64,000 bases of DNA from Pseudoalteromonas sp. MEBiC 03607 (GCF_004792295.1 NZ_SRRY01000001.1:3107501-3171500), one strand, 5' to 3'; positions 37,300 through 46,109 are shown, numbered from the stretch's first letter. The notes: generated by a model from the letters alone, not told the origin. A program made the numbers and translations.

Positions 37300-37914
37300 T
37301 TAAACTACTTCGATTTGTTCAGGTTTTTTGATAAAGAACACCATTAAAATTAATAATGCTGCTGGGAATAAAAACACATTCAAATAAGCAAAAATAACCG
37401 TTAGCTGTAAGATGCACATCAGTAACAGTAGAATAGAAAACACCGTTAGCAACGACGACATTCCATGGCGTTTTGTCAGTAATAACGCGGCGGTGATCAA
37501 ACCCACTAGCGCATACAAGCCTAAACTCCCAGCCGAGACCACCATGGCAATAATTGAAATACTTTCAACCACATCGCTCGATACTTTATCGCCAGCAACG
37601 GCAAGATAAACATCGCATAACACAGTGGCATGAAAAGCCAATACCAGCACGGCTAACACGCATAACAAGATGCGAACGCCTTCAACATCAAACATATCTT
37701 TTAGTGCCTTGCGTAAACTCAGGTACACATAGATTTCAAGTGCACCAATGAGTACAAACACAAGGTCTGAAAAGTTTAAGCTTTGCAAATCGAGCTTAAG
37801 CGCTTCGCCTAAGCCATCAAGTGTTTCGCCAAATACTGAAATCCAGTACATGGGAAAAATGACAGCGAGTAATCCTGCTGCTATGCCGGGTAGTAAATAG
37901 TCACGGTTGAGCAT
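37300..37914 (-). CDS. DUF2975-like membrane protein
   Basis: A 204-residue protein from the ATG at 37914, chosen because GGAGGG lies four bases upstream; an in-frame start at 38016 would run into the HTH gene. About six hydrophobic helices fill it. DUF2975-type membrane proteins are commonly encoded next to a small Cro/CI-like HTH gene, as here with a 31-base gap. Function is unknown. A regulatory partnership between the membrane protein and the HTH regulator is plausible but inferred from gene order only. Confidence 0.75.
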   Translation of the reverse strand: MLNRDYLLPGIAAGLLAVIFPMYWISVFGETLDGLGEALKLDLQSLNFSDLVFVLIGALEIYVYLSLRKALKDMFDVEGVRILLCVLAVLVLAFHATVLCDVYLAVAGDKVSSDVVESISIIAMVVSAGSLGLYALVGLITAALLLTKRHGMSSLLTVFSILLLLMCILQLTVIFAYLNVFLFPAALLILMVFFIKKPEQIEVV

Positions 37915-37945
37915 ATGCCCTCCAAAATCCTGTTGCGTTGTAAAG

Positions 37946-38158
37946 TTATTCGCTATCGCGTTCGTACACCAAAATATCGCCGGGTTGGCAATTAAGCTCT
38001 TCACAAATAGCTTCAAGGGTACTAAAGCGGATCGCTTTCACTTTTCCGTTTTTTAGTAATGATAAATTGGTCATAGAAATACCAATGCGCTGAGATAGCT
38101 CCTTCAGCTGCATTTTGTTCTTTGCCAATTCTATATCTAGGTTGATTCGTATTTTCAT
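37946..38158 (-). CDS. Small Cro/CI-type HTH regulator
   Basis: A 70-residue protein consisting of a single helix-turn-helix: MQLKELSQRIGISMTNLSLLKNGKVKAIRFSTLEAICEELNCQPGDIL, the YozG/XRE type with a C-terminal acidic tail. It starts the minus-strand operon that continues with a DUF2975-like membrane protein and a serine hydrolase. A perfect 10-base inverted repeat lies 38 bases before its start and is its likely operator. Regulators of this small size usually repress their own operon. Confidence 0.88.
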   Translation of the reverse strand: MKIRINLDIELAKNKMQLKELSQRIGISMTNLSLLKNGKVKAIRFSTLEAICEELNCQPGDILVYERDSE

Positions 38159-38195
38159 AGCCTAAAAAGTACGCAATGGATTTATGATTGTCAAA

Positions 38196-38224
38196 CTTTA
38201 TTTTACGATTATCATAAAATAAAG
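38196..38224. promoter_or_regulatory. Inverted repeat upstream of the HTH operon
   Basis: CTTTATTTTA (38196-38205) and TAAAATAAAG (38215-38224) are exact inverted copies, 9 bases apart, in the 230-base divergent gap between the HTH operon and the DUF533 gene. It is a candidate HTH operator. Confidence 0.55.
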
Positions 38225-38388
38225 AATGAAAAGCATAATTAACACGCTTGTATTTAACTCCGTTTTAAGACTAAAAACCCAGTTAAATCAGCAGTAGGTT
38301 CATTCATTGTTGTTTTTTGTAACACTTCTCACATTTTCTTTTCGGCGCGAATTACCTAACCTGAGAAAACACATGCAAGGAGAGAACA

Positions 38389-39039
38389 ATGAAAGACTTA
38401 CAAAAATTAGTGGGTAATTTAAATAAATCAGGTGCGCTGAGTGGTTTTTTAGGAGGTGTTGCTGGCGGCGGACTAACGAGCTTAATGGGCGGAAAAACTA
38501 AAAAGAGCAGTAAAAAAGCCGTAAAATATGGTGCGCTTGCTGCTGTTGGTGGCCTTGCTTGGAAAGCCTATAAACAATACTCAGAACAAAAAGCGGCTCC
38601 AGTTCAGCAAACGAGTTCACGTGGTTTTGATTTTACCCCCGCCACGCTGCCTGAGCAGTCATTTACTGATGCAATCGACGATAATCACAGTGATGGGCAA
38701 TTATTACTCATGCGCGCTATGATTGCAGCCGCCTATGCTGATGGCCACATTGATGAAACGGAAAGACAAAAAATTTTCGCACAAGTAGAAACAATGCAAT
38801 TGTCTGTACAAGAAAAGGCCATGCTGTTCGATGAGCTAAGAAAACCAATGCAACTATCAGAATTAGTTGCCGCTGTGCCAAACGCACAAATGGGTATTGA
38901 AGTCTATGCAGCTAGTGCCAGCGCAATTGATTTAAGCCAAGCAATCTCTAAACACTACTTAGAAACGCTGGCTAATCAATTATGTATTCCTAGAGAATTG
39001 GTAATGAGCATTCATAGAGAACTTGTCGAGTACCAATAA
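38389..39039 (+). CDS. DUF533 (YebE-like, TerB superfamily) inner-membrane protein
   Basis: A 216-residue protein. The N-terminal 60 residues include a glycine-rich stretch (FLGGVAGGGLTSLMGG) and a short hydrophobic helix, then a helical TerB-like domain (LLLMRAMIAAAYADGHIDETERQKIF) whose acidic DxxxDxxE-like pattern can bind a metal. E. coli YebE is a Cpx-controlled protein of this family. AAGGAGAG precedes the ATG. The function is undefined. A GGGGC hairpin terminator follows. Confidence 0.87.
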   Translation: MKDLQKLVGNLNKSGALSGFLGGVAGGGLTSLMGGKTKKSSKKAVKYGALAAVGGLAWKAYKQYSEQKAAPVQQTSSRGFDFTPATLPEQSFTDAIDDNHSDGQLLLMRAMIAAAYADGHIDETERQKIFAQVETMQLSVQEKAMLFDELRKPMQLSELVAAVPNAQMGIEVYAASASAIDLSQAISKHYLETLANQLCIPRELVMSIHRELVEYQ

Positions 39040-39040
39040 A

Positions 39041-39065
39041 AATGGGGCCTACTAGCCCCGTTTTT
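39041..39065 (+). terminator. Intrinsic terminator after the DUF533 gene
   Basis: GGGGC (39044-39048) with GCCCC (39055-39059), extended by A-T and G-U pairs, and a TTTTT run to 39065. Confidence 0.85.
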
Positions 39066-39084
39066 AGTATTAAGCCTTTGCTAA

Positions 39085-39333
39085 TTAGTGCGGTTTTTTA
39101 GTACCGTAACGTACCATATCTTTACCGTTTTCATACACATCATTGCTTACGTAACGGCCTAGTAAAAGTTGATGTTTATCATCAAGTACCGCGATAAATG
39201 GGCGGCCATCACTATTGTTGGTTGCAAGGGCTACACCGGTTACATTCTCAAGCCCTAAACCGCCATTTTCAACTAGGCGTAAAAACGTTTCTAATTCGTC
39301 TAATGTTTCAATTACATCGTTATCGTTAATCAT
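39085..39333 (-). CDS. Small uncharacterised acidic protein
   Basis: An 82-residue soluble protein: an acidic N-terminus (NDNDVIETLDELETFLRLVENGG), a middle beta-like stretch (VTGVALATNNSDGRPFIAVLDDKHQLLLGRY) and a basic C-terminus (VRYGTKKPH). It contains no Cys. I recognise no family. Length, codon use and the lone upstream ATG support a real gene. It is divergent from the carboxymuconolactone-decarboxylase gene. Confidence 0.6.
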   Translation of the reverse strand: MINDNDVIETLDELETFLRLVENGGLGLENVTGVALATNNSDGRPFIAVLDDKHQLLLGRYVSNDVYENGKDMVRYGTKKPH

Positions 39334-39492
39334 CTCAAATACTCAGTGATTGCTAATGGGCGTAGCATAGCAGGATTAAGAATAAGGTGCGAACCAGTGC
39401 GTAAATTTGCCACCATAAATGTCGTTTTTTTGCAATATTTCGCCTATTGCCATCGTTACACTTATTGCTCTTCAAACAGCTTAGGAATCACC

Positions 39493-39939
39493 ATGAACCG
39501 AGCCAATTATTTTGCTTTACAACCTCAATTAACAAAACATCTAATTGATCAAGAACAGTTAATTAAACAAGCAGCCGAGGCAACTTTCGGCTTAACGACT
39601 TGGGAACTAGTGAAATTAAGAGTATCCCAGCTAAATCAATGCGCGTATTGCATTGCTATGCATACCAAACAAGCCAGAGAGTACGGTGTAACTAACAACC
39701 GTATTATTGCTTTAAGTGCTTGGCAAGACATGCCAATTTACTCACAGCACGAGCGACTAGCCTTAGAATTGTGTGAAAAATTGACACAAGCACAAACGAT
39801 TGATGATACTTTCTACCAGACCCTAGAAAATCAATTTACAGAGCCAGGCTTGGTTGCACTCACCATCGCTATTAACGCGATTAATAGTTGGAATCGTGTA
39901 GTGAAGATATTTAAGCCTACTGTGGAGTTTAATGAATAA
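39493..39939 (+). CDS. Carboxymuconolactone decarboxylase family (AhpD-like) protein
   Basis: A 148-residue protein from the ATG at 39493, with AGGA upstream; a start at 39346 would add 49 non-conserved residues. The motif QCAYCIAMHTKQAREYG carries the CxxC-H pair (Cys50, Cys53, His57) of AhpD-like alkylhydroperoxidases, which reduce peroxides through a lipoyl or thiol relay. The C-terminal AxNAWNR-like stretch (NAINSWNRVVKIF) fits. The stop overlaps the start of an AraC-type regulator by 8 bases, so the two are co-translated. Substrate unknown; CMD decarboxylase activity is unlikely given its size. Confidence 0.87.
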   Translation: MNRANYFALQPQLTKHLIDQEQLIKQAAEATFGLTTWELVKLRVSQLNQCAYCIAMHTKQAREYGVTNNRIIALSAWQDMPIYSQHERLALELCEKLTQAQTIDDTFYQTLENQFTEPGLVALTIAINAINSWNRVVKIFKPTVEFNE

Positions 39940-40702
39940 CCATTTAACGCTAGAACTAAAAACCCCAGAGGGCAATCTTGGCGAGAGTATACAGGCTATA
40001 TGGTATGCCAAAGCACACTTAGCAGGTGAACAATGGCTGGCTTGTGATGGTGCAACTGGGGTTATTTTTCCCGTTACAGGTGAAGTTTTATTGGATGATG
40101 AATCTCTTGCGCATCCCTATGCATTTCAACAAACCTCAACTCATGCTTCTAAGCTCAGCTTTTCTAAAGGTGCTCAATTTTGTGGTATTCGCTTTAACCC
40201 AACCGTATTGCCAGAGCTAAAAAGAAACGACCATCCGCTGATTGCTACGCCTTCACTGTGCGCCATAGCTGAAGGACTGCAAGATAACGCCAGCTTAGCA
40301 GCGTTTGTTGCGCTTATTAGTCGCCACTTTACTAATAATAAAAACATAAACCAAAGTAACAAACACTCAAAACACTTAATTCGTAACCTTATTGAGTTAA
40401 CACCACTTGAAACCGCTTATCAACTTGCCCCTCTCAGTCAACGCCAGCTTGAAAGGCAAGTAAAGGAGCAATGCGGTGTCACCCCTAAGTATTTTGAGCG
40501 AATATACCGGGTAAAACTTGCTAAACAAGCGATTAAAGATAACCCCGAAATGAGCTTTGCAGCTATCGCACTAGAATGTGGCTTTGCCGATCAGCCTCAT
40601 TTAATTAAAGAATTCAAAGCCATAATGCACATTACCCCGGCAAAATACCGCAGATTACTGAAAGACTCTCAAACTAAACAAACAAAGCTCATTTTGCGTT
40701 AA
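39932..40702 (+). CDS. AraC family transcriptional regulator
   Basis: A 256-residue regulator with an N-terminal effector domain (about 1-150, DUF6597-like IWYAKAHLAGEQWLACDG) and a C-terminal double helix-turn-helix (LAPLSQRQLERQVKEQCGVTPKYFERIYRVKLAKQAI, then SFAAIALECGFADQPHLIKEFKAIMHITPAKYR), the AraC layout. Its start overlaps the upstream CMD/AhpD-like gene by 8 bases (ATGAATAA), indicating translational coupling, and it probably controls that gene. The effector is unknown. Confidence 0.9.
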   Translation: MNNHLTLELKTPEGNLGESIQAIWYAKAHLAGEQWLACDGATGVIFPVTGEVLLDDESLAHPYAFQQTSTHASKLSFSKGAQFCGIRFNPTVLPELKRNDHPLIATPSLCAIAEGLQDNASLAAFVALISRHFTNNKNINQSNKHSKHLIRNLIELTPLETAYQLAPLSQRQLERQVKEQCGVTPKYFERIYRVKLAKQAIKDNPEMSFAAIALECGFADQPHLIKEFKAIMHITPAKYRRLLKDSQTKQTKLILR

Positions 40703-40776
40703 TTCCTATATAACGAAGACAGCTAGAAAAGTGCCACTCAACTATTTCACTTTCTGTGCTAGACAGACTTGATACT

Positions 40777-40803
40777 GAGCGATTTTATTTGCGCTCGGCT
40801 TTT
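40777..40803 (+). terminator. Weak hairpin after the AraC gene
   Basis: GAGCG (40777-40781) pairs with CGCTC (40792-40796) around a 10-base A/T loop, followed by GGCTTTTAT. Short stem, modest call. Confidence 0.35.
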
Positions 40804-40860
40804 ATCCATAGGATAGTTAACGCAAGCCTACTAAACGTGCTGTAACTAAATAGGATAATC

Positions 40861-42009
40861 ATGAAAAAAGTTTTACTTGCCACCGGTTTAATCGCCTCGT
40901 CATTTACTGCATTTGCAGCCAATTTAACCGTTGAAGAACTGCGTATTGAAAAAGCCAGCAAAGCCATGCCAAAGGTGTTGAGTGCTTTTTCTGATCAAGT
41001 AAATCAATTTGAAAAACAGTGGCAAGCTGCCGCTAGTTATCAGCAAGCAAGTGACCTTATTGATGATTACGCTAAACAATTATGGCGCGATGCCAAAGCG
41101 CGTATCATTAAAACCAACAGCTTCGACGACCGAGAGCTGTATTGGGCGCGTTTACTTTCAAGCAAAATTATTCGTACCAGCAAACCCCAGTTTGCAATGA
41201 CCGATAGTGAACAAACCGCGTTATTAACAATGCTTGAAAATGGCAGTCGTGGCCGCACCGACCTTGATTACAGTAAAAAAACCGACAAACGCATTTTAAT
41301 TACAGGTTTTGATCCGTTCCTTTTAGATAGAAATATTAATCAAAGTAACCCATCCGGTGTTGCGGCATTATTACTTGATGGCCAAGTGATTAATTACAAT
41401 GGCATTAGCGCTGAGATCAATACGGTGATGGTGCCAGTACGCTACGAAGACTTTGACCAAGGTATTATCGAATCATTACTTGCGCCATATTACGCGCTTA
41501 ACAATGTCGATATGATTGCCACTATTAGTATGGGCGGTAAAGACTTTGACCTTGAACGCTTTCCGGGTAAACGCCGCAGTGTAACGGCGCCCGATAACGC
41601 CAACATTGTGTATGGCGGCACAGCAACTGCACCGAAAATTTCGAGCCTTAACGACCGCCCTCTTCCGGGCAATGAATTTGTAACTTTCAGCTTACCAGTT
41701 AAGCAAATGCAACAAGCCAAAGGGCCATTCCCAATCAACGACAATCATAAAGTCGTCACGCTTGAAAAAGCATTTGAGCCAAAATCACTTAAAGAGTTAG
41801 AAGGTGCGATTGCAGTAAAAGGCGGTGGCGGCGGCTACTTATCAAATGAAATCTCGTATCGTAGTATTCGCCTACGTGATGAGCTTAATTCAGACATCCC
41901 TACAGGGCATATTCACACCCCACGTATTCAACAATTTGAACCAGAAACAGAAGCTAAAATTGTTAAGCAAATTAAAGCCATGCTTGAGCAAAGCTTAGTT
42001 GCAATTTAA
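40861..42009 (+). CDS. Periplasmic pyroglutamyl-peptidase-like (C15) protein with Cys-to-Ser change
   Basis: A 382-residue protein with a signal peptide (1-19, ending AFAA), a helical N-terminal region of about 125 residues and a C15 pyroglutamyl peptidase-like domain: ILITGFDPFLL with NPSG, ISMGGKDFDLERF and HIHTP. In normal C15 enzymes the catalytic Cys lies in GRYLCN; the aligned place here reads GYLSNE, with Ser328. His352 in HIHTP fits the third catalytic residue. The domain is longer than the usual 210-220 residues. Whether a serine can substitute or the protein is inactive is unknown. A strong convergent hairpin follows. Confidence 0.72.
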   Translation: MKKVLLATGLIASSFTAFAANLTVEELRIEKASKAMPKVLSAFSDQVNQFEKQWQAAASYQQASDLIDDYAKQLWRDAKARIIKTNSFDDRELYWARLLSSKIIRTSKPQFAMTDSEQTALLTMLENGSRGRTDLDYSKKTDKRILITGFDPFLLDRNINQSNPSGVAALLLDGQVINYNGISAEINTVMVPVRYEDFDQGIIESLLAPYYALNNVDMIATISMGGKDFDLERFPGKRRSVTAPDNANIVYGGTATAPKISSLNDRPLPGNEFVTFSLPVKQMQQAKGPFPINDNHKVVTLEKAFEPKSLKELEGAIAVKGGGGGYLSNEISYRSIRLRDELNSDIPTGHIHTPRIQQFEPETEAKIVKQIKAMLEQSLVAI

Positions 42010-42012
42010 AGC

Positions 42013-42048
42013 GTGAAGCTCAGCTATAAAGCAATAGCTGAGCTTCAC
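42013..42048. terminator. Bidirectional hairpin between C15-like and GGDEF genes
   Basis: GTGAAGCTCAGCTAT (42013-42027) pairs perfectly with its inverse (42034-42048) around AAAGCA. It overlaps the GGDEF stop codon. T-runs are weak, but the 15-base stem is strong. Confidence 0.75.
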
Positions 42049-43649
42049 CCTGCAACACAGCAGTTGCGGCTTTGCTTTTTCGCTTTATAAAGCGCGTCAT
42101 CCGCTATTTTAAACAAGCTATCTGAATCAAACGCCTCATTAGCAGCCTTACTGGCAACACCTATCGATAAAGTAACAAACTTAACGTCACTTCGTCCTTC
42201 ATGCACAATAGCTGCTGACTCTACCGCTTTACGAAGTGTCTCTGCAACACCAAGCGCTCTCTTTGCATCGGTGTTACTAAGCACCATTACAAATTCTTCG
42301 CCGCCATATCGAGCTACAAAATAATCCTCGGGCGCTGCTATAGTCATTAAAACTTTGGCCACTTTACACAACGCTCTATCACCCTGTTCATGGCCATAAT
42401 AGTCGTTATAGAGTTTGAAGTGATCAACATCAGCTACGATAAATGATACTGCGGTCTCTTCACATTGCGGATCATTAGCAAGATCTTCTAAATGCTTATC
42501 CAATGCTCGACGATTTGCCAGTAAAGTCATTGCATCTGTATTACTGATTTGCTCAAGTTTTGCATGGCGTGCAAACAGTTCAGCGCGCTGTGTTTCAATT
42601 AATGAGAACAGTTCATTAATACCTTGTCCTAACTGGTGTAATTCATTGTCACCATGGTAATTAGCACGGATACTAAAATCGTTGTTACTGATTGCCGAAT
42701 ATACCGACACTTTCACTTTACTAAGGGGGCGTAAAACTTGCTGATTAATGTAAAGATAAAACAATATAAACACAGAACCAGATATCATTAACCCGGTTAG
42801 CAAAGAACTATCAAATAAATTTTTATCATAGGTATGTTCTCTGGTAGGAATTGATAATACAAACAGAAGGTTAGAATATTTATCTTCAACACCAATATAG
42901 AGTTGATCATTGTAAGTGATCGGCTGAAAATCTGTATTTTTTTTGCCAAAAACTGTGGTTAAGTAATCAGAGTAACGTTGTGCTTCCTCACCTTCGTAAT
43001 AGCCAATATCCTCGGCAAGCCCGGGCGTTAAAGTCTCAATAAATGCTTCATCAATAAAACTCCACAACATTAAAGAGCCGGTCGGTTCGCCCAATCCATC
43101 TGACTTAGTAACATTATAAGACACTGTTAATGCTGGCTTGTTATCAATTTGTATAAAGTGAACTTTAGAAATTAAAGGCTCTGATTGACTATTCAAATCA
43201 CTCGGTAAAACAATCAAATCATTATCTATGAGTAGTTTTGGTGTCTCAAGAATGACTGGAGAATAGGCTTGGTACTCATTGTCAAAGCTTCCTCCTGCAA
43301 TAATTACAGCTTCAGTATCGTACAAATACCAACCATTAACGTCTAATCGTTGAAGCGCATCTGCAATAATATAATCATTGTTGAACCAGTCTGCATTGCG
43401 CTCTTTGGCTGCATTATACATGACGTCCCAAGCCGAGCTGTCGAACACCATTTTCGATAAAGCATCTATTTCTTGTTGTAGTTGTGATTGAACTCGTTGA
43501 ATATCAATTTTGTCGTTTTGCTTAGCCATTGCCTCGAAAGAGGGCAAAATCCAAAAATGCCTAATAATGGTCTGCGCACCTAAAATAGCAAAGCAAGCAA
43601 AGGTAAAAGCAAGAAGTAAACGTTTTTTCAGTCTCGTTCCTATAACCAT
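42045..43649 (-). CDS. CHASE4-HAMP-GGDEF diguanylate cyclase
   Basis: About 534 residues from the ATG at 43649; the upstream TTG at 43670 lacks a better site. It has a membrane helix (about 10-32), a periplasmic CHASE4-type sensor (about 35-280, with a WDVMYNAAKERNADW element), a second membrane helix near 285-305, a HAMP-like linker and a GGDEF domain. The loop ARYGGEEF and VADVDHFKLYNDYYGHE are intact, so c-di-GMP synthesis is expected; the inhibitory site is missing (APED). It is divergent from the H-NOX/kinase operon, with a 188-base regulatory gap, which suggests shared control or function. Confidence 0.9.
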   Translation of the reverse strand: MVIGTRLKKRLLLAFTFACFAILGAQTIIRHFWILPSFEAMAKQNDKIDIQRVQSQLQQEIDALSKMVFDSSAWDVMYNAAKERNADWFNNDYIIADALQRLDVNGWYLYDTEAVIIAGGSFDNEYQAYSPVILETPKLLIDNDLIVLPSDLNSQSEPLISKVHFIQIDNKPALTVSYNVTKSDGLGEPTGSLMLWSFIDEAFIETLTPGLAEDIGYYEGEEAQRYSDYLTTVFGKKNTDFQPITYNDQLYIGVEDKYSNLLFVLSIPTREHTYDKNLFDSSLLTGLMISGSVFILFYLYINQQVLRPLSKVKVSVYSAISNNDFSIRANYHGDNELHQLGQGINELFSLIETQRAELFARHAKLEQISNTDAMTLLANRRALDKHLEDLANDPQCEETAVSFIVADVDHFKLYNDYYGHEQGDRALCKVAKVLMTIAAPEDYFVARYGGEEFVMVLSNTDAKRALGVAETLRKAVESAAIVHEGRSDVKFVTLSIGVASKAANEAFDSDSLFKIADDALYKAKKQSRNCCVAG

Positions 43650-43782
43650 AAAGCAGTACACCAACCACAAAAGAACAACTTAAGTACTACCAGTATAATC
43701 CCCTTTTGCCTGTTTGCTTGTTAGTCAGCTAATAATCTGTCAATAAAGGATAGAGCACGATGCCCCTTACTCGTGTGAAATT

Positions 43783-43835
43783 GTAAATCTAATTTTTACA
43801 TCTAAACTCTTATTATGAGGAATCGTTAGATTTAC
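43783..43835 (+). promoter_or_regulatory. Repeat cluster before the H-NOX gene
   Basis: GTAAATCTAA (43783-43792) recurs inverted as TTAGATTTAC (43826-43835), two bases before the H-NOX ATG, and in diverged direct form as TACATCTAA (43797-43805), 13 bases after the first. The right arm covers the ribosome-binding region, and the nearest AGGA-like site (43817-43822) is 15 bases from the ATG, so the inverted pair could hide or expose it in mRNA, or be bound by a regulator. Confidence 0.45.
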
Positions 43836-43837
43836 GC

Positions 43838-44377
43838 ATGAAAGGTATTATTTTTACTGAATTTATAGATATGGTTGAACATGAGTTCTCATATGAACTA
43901 GTGGATAAAATAATCACAGAAAACTCACTGTTCACTGATGGTGCTTATACGAGTGTGGGCAACTATGATAATAAAGAATTGATCATGCTAGTCACTTCAC
44001 TAAGTAAACATATTGATAAGCCTGTTGATGAGCTTGTACATGCCTGTGGTAAGTACCTGTTAGGTCGCTTCTTTGTATTATTCCCACATTTTTTCAAAAA
44101 CGTCAGTAACACCTTTGACTTCCTTGATACTATTGACCGTCACGTTCATATCGAAGTCAAGAAGCTATACAGTGATGCAGAGCTGCCAAGCTTTTGGACA
44201 CAACGTATTAGTGATACACAAATGCAAATGTTCTATCGCTCATATAACCCTTTTGCTTATTTAGCTGAGGGGTTAATCGAAGGAGCATGCGAACATTTTA
44301 ATGAAACATTGACCGTTAAAAGTGAGATTGAACCTGATTATCAATCGGCCATTTTTACCCTAACAAAAGTAATCTAG
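43838..44377 (+). CDS. hnoX: H-NOX heme nitric-oxide/oxygen-binding sensor protein
   Basis: A 179-residue H-NOX protein beginning [13 protein letters not shown], the usual family start. By alignment to known H-NOX sequences, His104 in [11 protein letters not shown] is the proximal heme ligand. The YxSxR motif that grips the heme propionates reads YRSYN (Tyr133, Ser135, Asn137), so the Arg is lost and another Arg sits one residue after the Tyr. [12 protein letters not shown] fits the C-terminal helix. It should bind heme and NO and control the kinase that starts one base after its stop. A CHASE4-GGDEF gene is divergent. Confidence 0.9.
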   Translation: MKGIIFTEFIDMVEHEFSYELVDKIITENSLFTDGAYTSVGNYDNKELIMLVTSLSKHIDKPVDELVHACGKYLLGRFFVLFPHFFKNVSNTFDFLDTIDRHVHIEVKKLYSDAELPSFWTQRISDTQMQMFYRSYNPFAYLAEGLIEGACEHFNETLTVKSEIEPDYQSAIFTLTKVI

Positions 44378-44378
44378 C

Positions 44379-46106
44379 GTGGATGAGAACCTTTTTAAAC
44401 GTCGATTAGAGCGAGAGCGCCGAGCTAGAATAGAGGCTGAAGCGCTTCTTGAGCAGAAGTCAATGGAGTTATATGAAGCGAATATGACTCTAAAAAAAGC
44501 AGCCGAAACACTAGAGCAAGAGGTTGCCCAGCGCACTGATGACTTAAACAAAGCCAAAATAGCTGCTGATACTGCAAATAATGCAAAATCAATGTTTCTA
44601 GCTAATATGAGCCACGAAATTCGCACTCCGATGAATGCTATATTAGGCATGGCTTACCTTGCCTTAGATACTGAGTTAACTGACAAACAATATGATTACA
44701 TTGAGAAAATTCAATTATCAGCTAAGTCTTTACTAGGGATCATTAACGATATTTTAGACTTTTCAAAAGTCGAAGCGAATAAATTAGAATTAGAAAGTAA
44801 TGATTTCAATATTAATGACCTTTTATCCACTTTGGCTAACTTAGCCAGTAGCTTGATTGAAAAACATAACATTGAGGTCATATTTGATATTGATGATAAT
44901 ATTCCCGAATACCTCATTGGCGATACGTTAAGGTTAAATCAGGTACTGTTAAACCTACTTAGTAATGCAATTAAATTTTCAAATAATAAAAATGTTAAGT
45001 TAACACTCTTATGTGTATCGCAAACTGATGAGAATATTCAAATTGAATTTAAAGTCACTGATCAAGGGATTGGTATGACTGAGGAGCAGGTCAAGACGAT
45101 ATTTAAGCCATTTTCTCAAGCTGATATTTCAACAACAAGAAAATTTGGAGGTACAGGCCTTGGCTTAGTGATCAGTAAAAAAATAGTTGAATTAATGGGT
45201 GGCAATATTCACGTTGATAGCCAGCTAAATGCTGGCAGCTGCTTTAGCTTCACCGCATCTTTTGGTAAGTCGGCTGTAAAAAGTAACTATAATACAAACG
45301 ATTACAAAAACAAAAGTGCGCTAATAATTGAACAAGACCATGTAAAAGAAAGGCACCTTTTTAAATTACTCGAAAAGTTGGGCATAAAAGTTGATAGTAT
45401 TTCTTATCATGATGACAAACTATTAAACATAGATCCCTGCCAAGACTATGACTTTATTTTCCTTGATTGGCATATTTTTAATGATGAACACAGCTCCCTT
45501 CTCAATAACCTAAAAAAACAACTTACTATCAATATTAAGAAAATAATTATTCTTGCCTCATTTGAAAATCAAAAAGTAAAAAGTAGCTTAACTAAGCTTG
45601 ATAAAAATATTGATGAAATTTTATTAAAACCAATTATCAAAGCTAACTTATGTAAATCACTGGATCACGTCTTAGGTATCGAGAAAAAGAAAACAAACAA
45701 AATTGATACCAGCTGTTTTAAAAAACTCGCTGGTTCAAGAATTTTATTAGTTGAAGACAATCCGCTTAACCAACAAATTGCATCACAAATACTGCGCTCA
45801 AATGGCTTTATTGTTGATATTGCCGAAGATGGTATTGCGGCCATTGAAGCTGTCGAAAAAGACACATTCGATTGTATTTTGATGGACTGCCAAATGCCAA
45901 GAATGGATGGTTATACCGCAGCGAATAAAATTAAAGAGCAGCCAAAGTTTGCCCATATCCCTATTATTGCCATGACCGCCAACACCATGGAAGCCGACCT
46001 CACCAAAGCCAAAGAGTCAGGGATGCAAGGTTATATAGCCAAGCCTATAGAAGTACAAACTATGTTTGAGGTCATTGCAGAGCATTTAACTCAAAAACCA
46101 CTGTGA
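44379..46106 (+). CDS. H-NOX-associated hybrid histidine kinase with two receiver domains
   Basis: A 575-residue cytoplasmic protein using a GTG start, one base after the H-NOX stop (no Shine-Dalgarno; translational coupling). It has a coiled coil (5-60), HisKA with [10 protein letters not shown] and His79, a HATPase with [16 protein letters not shown] and FGGTGLGL, a first receiver-like region (about 305-425; Asp363 in FLDWH, Lys in LLKP) and a second typical receiver (about 450-570; Asp503 in [11 protein letters not shown]). It has no membrane helix or sensor, as expected when H-NOX is the sensor. No separate response regulator or phosphotransferase is nearby. Confidence 0.9.
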   Translation: MDENLFKRRLERERRARIEAEALLEQKSMELYEANMTLKKAAETLEQEVAQRTDDLNKAKIAADTANNAKSMFLANMSHEIRTPMNAILGMAYLALDTELTDKQYDYIEKIQLSAKSLLGIINDILDFSKVEANKLELESNDFNINDLLSTLANLASSLIEKHNIEVIFDIDDNIPEYLIGDTLRLNQVLLNLLSNAIKFSNNKNVKLTLLCVSQTDENIQIEFKVTDQGIGMTEEQVKTIFKPFSQADISTTRKFGGTGLGLVISKKIVELMGGNIHVDSQLNAGSCFSFTASFGKSAVKSNYNTNDYKNKSALIIEQDHVKERHLFKLLEKLGIKVDSISYHDDKLLNIDPCQDYDFIFLDWHIFNDEHSSLLNNLKKQLTINIKKIIILASFENQKVKSSLTKLDKNIDEILLKPIIKANLCKSLDHVLGIEKKKTNKIDTSCFKKLAGSRILLVEDNPLNQQIASQILRSNGFIVDIAEDGIAAIEAVEKDTFDCILMDCQMPRMDGYTAANKIKEQPKFAHIPIIAMTANTMEADLTKAKESGMQGYIAKPIEVQTMFEVIAEHLTQKPL

Positions 46107-46109
46107 ACG

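Noticed and set aside
37915..38016. Longer DUF2975 start overlapping the HTH gene
   Set aside because: GGAGGG just before 37914 and no conservation of the extra 34 residues.
43838..44377. Loss of the proximal heme histidine in H-NOX
   Set aside because: Careful alignment of the ...VHIEVKKLY region places His104 exactly where known H-NOX proteins have the ligand; only the YxSxR Arg differs.
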